Positions 36,704-49,140 of a stretch of 64,000 bases of DNA are shown here, piece after piece. A model generated the notes under the pieces. That model ran no database searches. It saw only the letters and a list, made by a program, of their open reading frames with translations, and was not told where the DNA came from. Numbering within the stretch: the stretch's first letter is position 1; every line of letters begins with the position of its first letter. A program made the translations under genes and the position numbers. This stretch comes from Sinonovacula constricta (Eukaryota > Mollusca > Bivalvia > Cardiida > Solecurtidae), in the NCBI GenBank assembly GCA_007844125.1, contig CM017562.1, positions 60,643,029 through 60,707,028 on the forward strand. The letters run 5' to 3'.

Positions 36704-39515
36704 CAGTTACAGGTTGTAACGAAGTGAATCAAACTATATGCATATAGCAAGGCATACATTTGTACAAAGACACACGTTATATATCATTCATAAATTACTT
36801 CATATATATTTTGGCATGAATGAACCAACCGTAAGGTTCTATGCACTATGCACACAACATCTTTTACGTCTTCCATAGGTAGGTAACCGCCAAGTCAGTT
36901 TGTTTCATAAAGAAACGGAAGTTGCATTTGTATTGTCAGTTGCAGATAGGACAACCAAGTTTGAAAACTAAAGTGCCTGGAGAGAAAAATCAGAAAAAAC
37001 AATAATGTATTCTTATGGAATAACAACTTCGTTGAAAGCTTCTATTTTACTTAATTATAACTACTGCCTAGTTTGCTACTTGTCTACTGAATTCATTGGT
37101 TACTGATGTCCAATGTTTCTGTCACACTGGTAACGAACCTGTGCAGATGTAATTGACAGCGAGTAAAGTCCTTTAATCAGCTCATTTAGATATAATGAAT
37201 ACCCACCATTCTGGAATGTGCTACTAGAACTTATGCAGATATGCCTTTGGTTGTTATGACACCTTTCAAATGCTGGTCTGTAGATTAGGCAAGTATAGAA
37301 ACAACTCTTCGTGGTGTACACGTGTAACTTTTAGGTTATCTGTTAAATATTTCGTTATAAAGATGATCATAGCATGACATACAAACTCTAATGAAGACTG
37401 TCTTGGAAATAGGAAAAATATACGTGAAAATACTATTTTAGTGTTGCTAATGGATGCATACCAAACATGCACAGGCGGATGCAGACATATATATGTACTG
37501 GACGCACAAAATACACGTGTTAATGTTATAGATCTAACTATGCTACAGATCGATGCACACTCAGCGAAATGTCTGCCGTTAATCAGATTAGGGTCCATTC
37601 TTTAACTGCCAACTGCCGGGTGCATTGGCTCGATACAAATCTAAGTTCTATAGCATTGAAAGAAAACGATTGTTTACTGTCTGTGTAAGAATAATGTTTG
37701 TATAGAAATGACATTTAAAGCTATACGAAACTTTTTATTAATCTTGGTTTTTTTGTATATTTGAAGTACTGTTATTAAGAGGATGAAAAGGTTGTCCTTG
37801 CAATAATTTCACGCACTTTCCTTAGTTTTTTGTAAGACACTGTACAAATACAATCAAGATAAACCACCCACGCATATGTGAATGATTAGCATATGTGAAT
37901 GATTACCAAAATGACGTGTCGTTATACTTAACTGTTTCTTTGTTACAATTTCGTTTACAATTTTAACATATGTGTAGACATAGAGTGCTGATAAAGCGAG
38001 ACCACGTTTACAATGATTGAAATGAAGTTTCATTAGAAGAAAGTCCTCACTTCTGCTTATATCTAGATCCAAGTGATTTACGAACCCTTGAGATTTAAAA
38101 TAGCCCAGAAATAAATACGACTGCAATGGAACTCGGGTTGTCCACAAAGTAGATACAGTTGTATATTAGAAATAATTCAGACTAAATAAGCGTTAGTATA
38201 TCAGACTCTCAAAGGCGACATGATGCTTTTACGTGGATATTTGTTACTTCTATCCAACTGCTAGCCCATTTTTAATTATATTTAGAAAAAAGTTATTTAA
38301 TGCAAAGCCATAAGAAAATGTGTTGCACATTTGTCTGTACCTTAGAGACCTATCTGTTACGTCTGTTAGGTGAAATGGTTTCTGACGACTTACCTAAAAT
38401 AGATAATTAAACAACTGTTTGAGAAATGTTTAAACTCAACGTTAATTTTCATTTACCTGTGTCAAAAGTTGTCGCTGCCTGTTGTAGTTGGTGATAATCG
38501 TACATGTAAAACAAATGTAATATTAATGTTTGCACGGATCAGGGGTAAAGATACGTATAACTGAAGTGTCTCGTTGACTTTTGCAATATCTCAATATCGA
38601 AATTTGCCAATCGTGGTTATGTAAAGCACAAGTGTAGCAAATGCGTACAATGTGCTTACTTTGTTTACTTTATTGATCACTGGTACGTGACAAAGACTCA
38701 TTAGTGAGCCATCAAACAAAGCCATCGCCTGTCGTGCTCGGGTACGTCCGTTAGAGGGGCTTCACTTAAACCACCGTTCAAACGTAGTTAGACAAAACAT
38801 AAGTGTCTTACTGTCTGCTCCGAAATAAGAGGCACGGAGGTTTACCAAAGCACAGTTGCCTATATAGCACGCTAGTTTATTCAGTCTTCACTCCTAATGT
38901 GATACCTGCAATTCTTGAATACGTAAACCTGACTCGTTTAAGGCTGTATATGTTGAGAGCGTTTGATGAATTGATAACCTTTTGAGTTTTAAGATTTTTT
39001 ATGAGAAAACAATCGGTGGACATGCGCTCATTTGTTATCATGGATACGCAAAGTTTACATTGCACTAAAGAAATGAACCATTAAGATCAAAACTGAAACA
39101 CTTTCATACCACACCTAACCTCATCAACGTTCCTGATTAGATTTTTTCTCCATTTCTTATGGATTAAATAACGTACACCTTTACATTATTGGGATTTGTT
39201 TTTAATCTTTCTAAGTAAAACAAAGTTGAATAGACATTCAAAGTGTTTTATAGAGAACACATTTTGAACATAGTTTCAACTTTTTGTATATCGTCTATAG
39301 TTTTAAAAATTAATACTTTACTGATACTTTGCAAGTACTCTACAGGTACAAGCTAACAAGTCAATACAGAACAGACTGTATGTTTTTTCAAGACGTACTC
39401 TATGTACATAACCTGAACAACAATGCTGACACTTTCATTTCATTTTAGCAATGGAGTGAATAAATGGTATCATAAACATGGCCAACCATATAGCCTCTCG
39501 GAACATAGCGTGTAT

Positions 39516-39620
<105 letters not shown>

Positions 39621-42318
39621 TACATGTATTCCATTTCATGAAGTATGATCATAGGCCTATAGTTAATCACAATTCAATGTGCAGTCTTTATGTTTGTTAT
39701 TCTATACTTGTGGTTTGTAAATTCGGGTTTTATATTATACAACTGTTTTAGCTATACACATACCTTTGCTCCCGTAGGATGTTTGAAACATCTATTGATA
39801 TCTATTTTAAAATTGTAGAAAACATTATTCCCCTCCCGCAGCGTTCCTACATAATGAGCGATCTATTGTAGGTCCCTATTCTATATCATTGTATACACAG
39901 CATTGTCTGATATTTTGTTTCGATAAGGCAAAGAATGCATCAATATTTTAAGGTTATTTAAACAGCCTGTGTGTTGGAATTGATATTTATATGCTTTGAT
40001 AAAAATATATGTCTTCATTGAATGGATACATGTGTTTATTAAATCTTGGTTGTGTTTTAAACTATTAAAGACCATAGATTAGATACTTGCTATTATATCA
40101 ACGTTCATCATTTGTTCAGTCGTTTTCTCACGACTGTAACCCAACATCTTCCCACAAACCTTTCCCGCAAAACTACTAACTATAAACATAGAAATCGTAT
40201 TTGACTAGACTTTCCACTACATAAGTGTTCTATTTCGTAATTACAATTAACTAATTTATTTAAGACGTTTTAATTGTAATGACGTTCATAGTTGTACTTT
40301 TATACATTTCTAATACGGTTATATTACAGCGATTTACCATACGGATCACATGTATCCACGTTATGTTCCTTTCTATAGCCTCTATTACAAGCATTATGCT
40401 TTAGAATCTCAAGTCTTGTATCCACAGTGGCGACAAAAATATTCATAGCAAAATGGTCACAAAACTGTATAATCTTCAGAAGGATGATTGCCCTTTGTCG
40501 AGTTAATACATTACATTAAAATGACATTAAATCAAGTGAGACTAATATACACATATGATGGACAGGACGTGTACTGCGATATCAGAGACACAGAAATCTG
40601 TCAGATTCGTAAACAAAACTTAAACATAGTGCTGAACTACTTAACCCAAAGAGTCTCATTTAATTAAATACATGTAGATCATATACAATTAATGTCAAGC
40701 CGTTTTTGCACCCATTAACGTTTAATTGATTTGTGTTGTCGGTGTCACGAATCTGCCGTCGAAGTAGGGTGAATCCTTTAAAACAGCTCTACATCTACAT
40801 GTGTGTGCATTCCCCGTAATTTAACCCTAAGGTCAGTGCGTTCAAATTCAGCAAGCTGATTCGTCCTTTGATATTTTAACTAACTCCTATTATTTGCTTT
40901 TTATTGCCTGGGCAAGCGTTTCAAGTTCATGTAAAAGATTACCAAATCAGTTTCTGCGCAGTGTAATATAACTAAATTAATTGTGTGATTACAGCTGTTG
41001 ATACTTGTGAAGTAGGCTTCAATATAGGTCGTTTAAATAACCGACTGAGCAAATATCTTTCTCCCTTGTTGTATTAATAAGTAACTCAGATACTTCTTTT
41101 TTCCATCTGTATTTGTTTGTTCGGACTGTCGGAACTGCTACTTGATCGAAGTCAATACGTACACACGTAAATACGTAGCCCGCCTGCAACACAATAAATA
41201 TACATGCTGCAAGTTACTAGCTCGCTACATTACAACGTTCACAATTCTCTGTTGGAGAAAACGCGGCAGGAAAAAGGGTTCTGTTTTCTAATCGAAATTC
41301 CAGCAGAATCTGTGTAAACAAACATTGACAATTTAGCAAGATAAATGTTTGTTAAGTAAGCAAGGTGTTTAGGACAATCATCCATTTTCATGTTAGGCTG
41401 ATTGTCTCTCCGGGTCCACCGTTTGTTACCTGTCTTTCAGGGCCTGTAACATGAGATGTTCACATTCTTCTGCTTCAGAGGTCAACCATTCAGCCACATA
41501 GTCCAGAACACGACACAACTATTTGTGTTGTGGACATACATCTACCGCGTATTTTACATGTCCACACCATTAGAGCTACAAAACGTTAATCAGGTGTTAT
41601 TCGATTAAGGCCATATCACGAAAGCTTTATTTTTATCACTATAAATGATTTAAATTTGTAAGCATCTAACAGGAGGATTAATATTGATGTAGGATTTCAA
41701 GTTCGATTTATGACGGACCCTTATTCACAATAATTCTAATATGTTATTGATCAAGGTTCATTGGTTTTTCTCATGTTAGTCACGTGCACTGTAATTTTAA
41801 GAAAATTCTGTATCCGGATAACTGAGAAACAACTTCTAGGATAACCCAGCCGCACATTTTAAATAAATGTAAGGCGGTACCTTTAAAAATCATAACGATG
41901 ATTATAGTAAAGTTGCAAATGGCGAGAGGCTACTGGTATGCTGGGACAAGACGTATCAACTTACGTAGCGACGTGCCAATGGCATATGACTGTAGTGGAG
42001 AAATGTACCACAGGTCTTGCAATCTCAATATTACATTGGAAACAGTGACATGGATAACCTATAGTTCACGTATTTTAAATGATGACATGCCTATTACATG
42101 TTCTGGAGCACATGTCTTGAAATTGACATTATTGATACATCGAGAGTTGAAGTTGAAAAGCAAATACTTATAATTTTGTGCTGGTAGATAGAGAGAAACA
42201 TAATACATTATTTTTAGGTTGATATATACAGAGATCGAATAAAAGTGTTAACTTTACGTCGATAGACATTGCGAAACAAATACTATGTTTAACTTACGTT
42301 CGTAGATACAAGAGATAC

Positions 42319-42346
42319 AATAATGTTGTGGTTGCAGACTTATTCG

Positions 42347-42413
<67 letters not shown>

Positions 42414-42462
42414 ATGTATATATATATATATATACGAATAAGTCTGCAACCACAACATTATT
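42319..42462. repeat. Perfect 30-bp inverted repeat around a compound microsatellite
   Basis: Left arm 42319-42348 (AATAATGTTGTGGTTGCAGA followed by CTTATTCGTA) is the exact reverse complement of right arm 42433-42462. The 84-bp spacer is (AAAT)n, about 17 units, followed by (TA)n. The whole could form a long hairpin or cruciform. It may be the remains of a foldback element whose centre was replaced by an expanding microsatellite. Confidence 0.95.
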
Positions 42463-42619
42463 TGAACACTTATACACACTGCCATTATGCTCAGAGACTC
42501 AAGTTTGATATCTACGCCTCGTCCTAGGCATAATGTGCCAAAACAATCACATTCCGTCAGCATTTTGTAGATAGTCATGAAAATCGATGACAGTTATTTA
42601 ATGTGGTGCACATATATAT

Positions 42620-42645
42620 CATATATATATATATATATATATATA
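42620..42645. repeat. Short (TA)n tract
   Basis: An alternating AT tract of about 26 bp, close to the compound microsatellite at 42347-42434. Confidence 0.9.
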
Positions 42646-42899
42646 GTATTCCGTACCACAAGCAACACTATATTGATAAATCAATCATGAGATTTATGGA
42701 TAATATTGAAAACGGGAACATCATTGTTTACATATATCATTAGGTAGGTCTACACTGGCATCTCATAATTATTCAGATTCAAAAAGTCTAACATTTTCAT
42801 AAGGGATTTGCCTTCGGGTAAATTTATTCAGACTTATTGATCATGATTGTATGCTTGACAAACTGGACCATCATATGACTGAATGAGTTTCTTGTCGCA

Positions 42900-43170
42900 G
42901 CGGCCCTGTTAGCGCAATCGGATGAGCGTTGGTTTTACGTACTGAAGGCATGGGTTCAAACCCAAGGTGCGAAATACGTCAGTCATGCAAAGAGTAGTGG
43001 TATACATTTTACTTGCGAACGCTAAAGCAAGTGTTCGACAACTGTTCTTCCAGTTTTTCGGTAAGGTGACCGGTGTGGTACCGTGTCACGTGACAGCGGA
43101 ATAATGACAGTATGGAGAAAGCACTACGTCTTGCTTCAAGTAAACGCCAGCCTCCCAAATAAATAAAATA
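42900..43170 (+). mobile_element. Diverged tRNA-derived SINE related to family B, plus strand
   Basis: A tRNA-like head with A-box-like TTAGCGCAATCGGATGAGCG and B-box-like GGGTTCAAACCC. The body shares blocks in order with the other copies read in the same direction: CTTGCGAACGCTAAAGCAAG (others: CTTGCTAACGCTCAAGCAAA), GTGACCGGTGTGGTACCGTG (others: GTGACTGGGTGTGGTATCAT) and AGCACTACGTCTTGCTTC. A short AAAT tail ends near 43170. The head differs more than the body, so this is either an old copy or a related family sharing a central domain. Confidence 0.65.
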
Positions 43171-43688
43171 CTTAGGTCTTAGCATTAAAGACAACGGACA
43201 AAGCTTGATAAAGACGTCGATGATATATGAACACAAAAGCAGCGCCTTATACAATATATGGAATTAATCGACACTTATGTATATGCAACATGTCATACTC
43301 GTGACTGCAAAATTAATACTGGTTAACAATGGCAAGATGAATTAAGATTTAAATAGACCTTAGTACGGTATTTGATTGGCCAGTGCCAGTGGTCAATGTA
43401 TATATCCAAAGTTGGTCATCTTCCAAGTTAGCACTGACTATCCTAGATCGTGTCACAATCCTAGACACTCACACAAGTAGTCATCTGTAAGAGATACTCA
43501 GCACTTCACCAGCGTTGTGTACATATATACATACATTTAAAGCTGAAGTTTGTCGTTCGCAGTTAGGGAGGGGTCGATTAATAAAGTGTATCGGGAAAAA
43601 TCCAGTTTGGCATTTTTGCAAAGAAAAACTTTTACTTTTCGGTGTTCTCTTCCTTCCTACTTTTCGTTATTCGCCTGTGTAATATGTT

Positions 43689-43861
43689 AATGTTTATTGG
43701 GTTTATCGTTCCTACCAACTACCCTTATACTTGCTTGAGCGTTAGCAAGGGAGCTATGTCACCACTTATTTTAATCGACTTTGGTATGTCGAGGCCCGAT
43801 ATCGAACACAGAGTCTCCCGTACCTGGAGCCGACGCTCTACCGATTGCGCTACCAGGTCTG
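43689..43861 (-). mobile_element. tRNA-derived SINE, family B, minus strand, internally shortened
   Basis: The head (right end) matches the other copies: GGTAGCGCAATCGGTAGAGC and a decayed B-box. It continues through the inverse of CTTATACTTGCTTGAGCGTT and then jumps to the terminal TTTATTGGGTTTA, missing the roughly 130 bp present in the middle of the copy at 1035-1345. Confidence 0.75.
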
Positions 43862-43877
43862 GTCGCCTTTGTAGTAA

Positions 43878-43975
43878 TAATCGTAATCATGACCATAGTC
43901 ATAACCATAACCACCACAACCACAACCACCATCATAATCATTAGTAGCAGCAGTCGCAGCAGCAGTAGCAGCATA
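43878..43975. repeat. Imperfect trinucleotide tract (CAT/ACC then AGC)
   Basis: ATCATGACC/ATAACC/ACCACA-type repeats pass into CAGCAGTCGCAGCAGCAG. The runs of His, Val or Ser in the frames reading through it have no coding value. Confidence 0.8.
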
Positions 43976-44229
43976 TTAATGTTTCCTTTGAACAAAGTTA
44001 ACCATCACGATTGTTACTAATGAAAAACCAGAACTACTAAGATTAACAAAATCTTTTTAACAGTAAGTAAATTTTAACATTTTCTATTTTAAAGACAGTT
44101 CGATCAGAACGTATTTAAATACATCATTAATGATGAGATATTTATTTATTTTGTTTCTTTCAGAAACGCCTATTACTAGTATTCTTTATATTTAAAATTA
44201 ACAGGTATTCCACAAATTTTATTTTTCAG

Positions 44230-46457
44230 GATGGTTCGAAGTGTTACCTGACAATGGCCAGCCTGTGGAATATTTTGACACGATAAACGCTATAGTCGGT
44301 ATGCGGCCCAAACAGTTCCTGGTACGAACATCAATAGTTGGTTACCAGCTGACTGTGGAGAATGGAACCAGCTGCTGGGCACCATGGGAGATCCGACCCG
44401 GCGAAATTCTCACAACAGGCATTGTCCACATGGATCAGAAGAAAGCCAAGAAGAAAACTTTGTTCAAGAGACTGTTCAGTGGCAACAAAGGTGCATCAAA
44501 AAAGGAGCAGGAGTTAAAATACCTTCAGTGCTTCGATAGAGAAAATCGTGAGATTATGGTACCAGTTATAATGACTGGAGTATTCAGCCCAGTTGGAGAG
44601 GCTTCAAGTTCTAATTATGACGCTGTGTATAATCTGCACGACCTCATTAATGCATTTAATCTACCGATTAAGGCTCAGTTAATCCATACAGAAGCTCAAT
44701 CGCAAGACATAATTCCGTCGGGTGTTTTAAGATTTGAACAATTAAAAGATAGCGAGTCTGCGTTAGTTGCACGGCATCCATACGATGGTGATGAAAAAGC
44801 GACTTTTGAAATACCACTTAGAGATGATGTACAAGTCATACGGGAGAAGAAAAAGAAGACAAAGAAAAACATGCCAGTCAGTAACGATGGTGCTGATGGA
44901 TCAGTAAATGAACAGGAAGAGCAATATCAAGAATCTCCCATATCTTTACCAGTCAGAGTCAAAGATTCGAAACGCTCAAAAAGCAGCGCAATTCTAGAAA
45001 AGCTAAGTGTTCGATCTAAGGCGAGAAAGGAGAGAGCTAGTTTAAAAATTTTACAAGAGGAGGGCGTGTTTTCCTCAAGACTTAGTAAAACAGAACTTAC
45101 ATTTGATGATCTCAATGCAGATGAAAACGAACTAAATGAGGAAATTCCGTCAGCAGTCAAATCAAAACCTAAAGCCGAACTGGATATAGAAAACGATTAT
45201 TCGATTTCATCAAAAGTAAATACAAATCAAGACAGGGACTTGCCGCCGATACCTGGAAAGACCCGAAGCCCAAGGCGCCATGAACATTCCACTAAAGAAA
45301 ATGTGTACGAAGAACTGCCTCTGGCTCCACGACCTCCTAATGGAAGCGTGGGATACCACTATCATATTGACGTGAACGGTCTTATAGATCCTACCGATGA
45401 TGGATATATGACACCGGCTAGATTTCGGGAACTTAATGGAAATGAAGAATGTAGTCAGGGTGACTTTGATGTTATTGTAAAACGCAAACCACCCACGGCT
45501 CCTAGAGACTCACTGCGCTTTACTCGAACTAGAAAAGTGAAAAGCGAGTACATGCCAAATGATTTTGAGGGTGATGCAGATAGCGAGATTGACAAAATGT
45601 TTGATTTTACATACAGTGCAGGCTCAGAGGCCAGTGAAAACCCATACGAGCGGAAACGTCAAGCTGGGCATTATACTCAAGCGCAGACTCTTCGTGGTGT
45701 CTCCGTGGATGAAAGCCAAGTGAGACAGAGATTGTTTTACGACGACAGTAGGCGATTCCATGACGATTCAGCTCTGGAATCTCGCTTGTCAGGCGCGGCA
45801 AAACTTAAGTCTCGGTCGCACAAAAACCTTAATTTCGAAAGCAATGCAACAATACGTAGTCACAATGTCCGAAAGATGAGAACTGCAATGGAAGTGTTTA
45901 ACTTTAGTGATTCGTTAAGAGATCTGAGAAAGCCGTTTCAGAATGGTGAAAGTGAACCGAACTATGGTCACGTTGTAGATTCAGAGCGGGTACAATCTTA
46001 TATTGACAGTGGTTCGGGCTTTGGCCGAGGTAATCCGCGATACGTGGATAGTGAACCTCCCTACCGGAAGTACCATCGGTCCTCCTCCACTGCGGGACTC
46101 AATGAAATATTTGTGAAGAACGGTGACGACTCCGCAATATCCCTATGTTCGCGGGGCGAGTATGGCGCCTATCCAGGGGAAAGCGAGTATAGCTACTCGG
46201 AGTATTCTGAATGGCACGATGACGGGTTTGTGCCACCAGACGACATTTCAGGGCTCTCGGTTCTCGAGGTGTCCAAATCCCTACGTTATATTGGTATGAA
46301 AGACAGAGTCGTGATTCGATTTTCTCGAGAACAGATCGACGGGAACATGTTATGCAGCCTAGACAAGAAACTGTTAAAGGAAGGGTTTCCAGAGTTAAAT
46401 GCGCTCGATATCAAGAAAATAGTAGACTTTATTGGTGGCTGGAGACCAAAGAAGTAG
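44230..46457 (+). CDS. GAREM: GAREM-family adaptor, coding exon 2 (CABIT end, tail, SAM domain)
   Basis: A single exon of 2228 nt completing a protein of 865 residues (human GAREM1: 876). Residues 124 to about 325 finish the CABIT domain, with a basic insert near 194-214 (KKAKKKTLFKRLFSG). Residues about 330-785 are a low-complexity tail with a Lys/Arg run, Pro motifs suited to SH3 binding (LPPIPGK near 461; LPLAPRPP near 486) and Tyr motifs. VYEELPL at Tyr-483 resembles the PYEELWL site of human GAREM1; others are DGYMTP (516) and SEYMPND. Residues about 790-865 are a SAM domain (ISGLSVLEVSKSLRYIG … IDGNML … IKKIVDFIGGWRPKK) whose start and last ten residues match GAREM1 (LSGLSIEEVSKSLRFIG … FINGWRPKI). 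Full length and intact. Roles in GRB2/SHP2 binding and ERK activation are known for vertebrate GAREM and inferred here. Confidence 0.92.
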
Positions 46458-47264
46458 CCGCCAGATACAAATTAAGTATAACTGCTACATGTAGTGTGCC
46501 TTACCGTGATGTTGTTATGGACATTTGCCACAAAAATCACTCATATCAACAATTGGCAAAAGTAAAAACTGAGCTTAAATGATGCTCTCGTAATTTGGTA
46601 ACTGAGAAGCAATACAAGTACCTATTATAGGATACACCAATTAAGTGTCAAAATTTCCTATATATCCTTGTTAACGTTGATCAATCTTGTCAAGGTTATT
46701 TTAAAAAATATCGACATTTTCTTTTTTATTTTACTTGCTATCTTTAAGCCTGATAAAATTTGCGTGCTTAATGTTTACTAAGGCTTCTATTTTAGCACAT
46801 TTGTTTAAGGCTTAACTTAAGATGGAAAGTATTGTAAAACTAGCCTAAATAACACATAGGCACGTACGTACGCGTGCTCATACACACACGTTGCCACGCA
46901 CACGTAGGCCTACACTTGCTTTTCGTTTTCTAACAAGTGTACACTGATACTGAAGCATTGTTAAGATAAGCTCACATAGAGAAAATACGTGTCAAGTCTT
47001 ACATATAGATAATTACATTCTGACAATTACTCTAACAGATTTGCATATTTTGATCGAGACAAAACAGATATACTGAAATCACACAACTCGTCAGATAATG
47101 CTATATGGAAACACATTCTTACCAAGTTTTTTATTTTTTATTTTTATTTTTATTTTATACTGAATATACATGTTAAAAGATTTTCTGTTTTTCATTTTGC
47201 ACATGACTTGTTAAATTTACTTAATATATTGGTAAGGAAATAAACATATAATATGTCCGATGTT
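46458..47264 (+). other. Probable GAREM 3' untranslated region
   Basis: AT-rich sequence after the TAG at 46455-46457, without an open frame of interest. The first well-placed AATAAA is at 47239-47244, about 780 nt past the stop. The end given is an estimate about 20 nt after the signal. Confidence 0.5.
47239..47244 (+). terminator. Candidate polyadenylation signal (AATAAA) for GAREM
   Basis: The canonical hexamer AATAAA in GGTAAGGAAATAAACATATA, on the coding strand downstream of the GAREM stop codon. Such hexamers are frequent in AT-rich DNA, so position is the only support. Confidence 0.4.
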
Positions 47265-47533
47265 TCGTCTGAATGATCTATTCTTTCCGTTGTCGCATGT
47301 TCGTTTAGTGTTGGCTTCCCCTTAAATTTACACATATTTATTTTGTCACATTAAGAATACTCAACACAAGCTGACGTTAAATTGGAAACATTGTTGAAAT
47401 TAAAAGTGTCACCCTTGTAAAGTAAGAGTCCAGACGGTAAGTCAGTCCTTTAAGTTGTAATTCTTTGTCTTTACTGTCTGTTCGTTCAGCAAACATTTAC
47501 GTTTCTTTATTTGCATAAATATGAGCCAATAAA

Positions 47534-47611
47534 ATCGTCAATTTTCTTATTCAAATTATATATATAGCTTTATATAATAGTATATGCAAAGTAAATAAGA
47601 AAATTGACGAT
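47534..47611. repeat. Perfect 18-bp inverted repeat with 42-bp AT-rich loop
   Basis: ATCGTCAATTTTCTTATT at 47534-47551 is the exact reverse complement of 47594-47611. The spacer is nearly all A/T. A hairpin or short foldback remnant. Confidence 0.92.
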
Positions 47612-48416
47612 GGCTGTTCGCTTACACTGTCGGTTCATTACATTTACCCATGTCACAGGCTCAGAGTATTTTAGACCACGTGACTCAGTATGAGTCAGGT
47701 CTAATGTCGTCATTAGTTTGTTTAATAGAAGAGGAATAAATTACTTGAATATTGTTAAATTAAACGATATCAGTTCACCGTCGGTAGATATCTGCCGTGC
47801 GTAAAAAGTGCAGAAATTAATTTCATAGTTATTGCTAAATTATTCAGCAAATCTAAAGACCTCAGATCAAAATAAAATAATTTTTAATTCAAACACTTTT
47901 TGCATAATATACACGAAGTTCTAATCTTAATATCTTTATCTTATTTGCATTAAGAATCGTGACATTCATGGCTGTAAGCCTGTTGTAGTGGTATGTGTCA
48001 GAATAGAGAACGATAACTCTGCGTAGGAGGATGTCCGAAGAGTACAGTACAAAACATGAACTTGAGTAATCCAAATAAATAAGAAAGAGCCAATGTGTGA
48101 GACATCTAATGCGCCGTAGAGAGCATGCGCTTTAAACAAGAAGATGATTAATATGGAAACAAAACACTCTGTTACACTGTCGATTAATTACATAAAAATG
48201 TGACAGTAACGAAATATAACCCTGGAAAGCATTTGCTACTTTGTTTGTTTTGTTTGTTCTCTGCTACATCTGTATTTACAAGCTGCATTGCTAACATCGG
48301 TATACTCAGTTTCTTTTCTTAAACAATACATCGCCAAACATCTGCGAATTACTATAAATGCCAGCCACTGTTTATAATTGCTAGCTACACATTATTGCTG
48401 CAAGCTAAAATATTAA

Positions 48417-48433
48417 CCCCCCCCCCCCCCCCC
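48417..48433. repeat. Poly-C run (17 bases)
   Basis: An uninterrupted C run followed by GAATATTCAG. A second impure C-rich run lies at about 48515-48528. Length is likely variable and error-prone. Confidence 0.95.
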
Positions 48434-48648
48434 GAATATTCAGTTCTTTTCTCTAAAAATGTCTCATGGAACAGGTGCAGTTTTCTGTTTTTCCTGCCAG
48501 CTACACTATCGTCCCCACCCCCCCCACCAAAAATGCATTCTAGAGCGGCGCCAAATACCTCCTAGCATTTTGTGACTATTCGTAGGAGACTATCTTCTAA
48601 TGTTTCATTGCATTCGTAACTATTCGGTAGTATCCGCACAAAGCTATG

Positions 48649-49140
48649 CCTCGGATAATTCACGAATCATCTCTTGGATCAATCGGAACACCTCGGACAA
48701 TTCACGAATCATCTCTTAGATGTATGTAGGTAGTCGGATTAACTCGGCCATTTCCCTAAACAGAACTATTTTGTGATGGACGTCAAGACAAAGATGGCAG
48801 TTCGGATGACAGCTCGCTATAGTACGATGCCTGTAAAACTTCCCTTTGTGGCTGCTTCAAATTTCAATCATCCAATTTTAATTTACCCGGCGCAGCAAAG
48901 ACACAGCTGTCAAAGGACGCCATGGAAAACTTATGTTTTGTGCGAACAACATTTTAAGCATATTCTTCCGACTTCCGGCGAACAAAACGATCGTGGTTTA
49001 TGTAAGCATCATTGCACTAGATACAACCGAGGGTTGATTGTCCCGAGGACGGATTTACCCGAGGAGTTCCGACTGGGCTCTGCCTCTGTGATGTTTTATG
49101 AATTATCCAGAATACGGACTATTTCGTAGAAATGGCCGAG
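48649..49140. repeat. Possible foldback element with internal 42-bp duplication
   Basis: Two tandem copies of a unit starting CCTCGGATAATTCACGAATC (48649 and 48691, period 42). Beyond them CTCGGCCATTTC (48743-48754) is the exact inverse of GAAATGGCCGAG (49129-49140), and GAATTATCC near 49100 is the inverse of GGATAATTC in the first unit. The open frame 48773-49129 sits between the arms, but its product is not recognised. Confidence 0.4.

Noticed and set aside
37266..37598. 110-codon minus-strand frame
   Set aside because: No family resemblance, no splice context, and AT-rich codon content like its surroundings.
43642..44020. Frames with His/Asn or Val/Ile/Ser runs
   Set aside because: They read through the shortened SINE and the trinucleotide tract.
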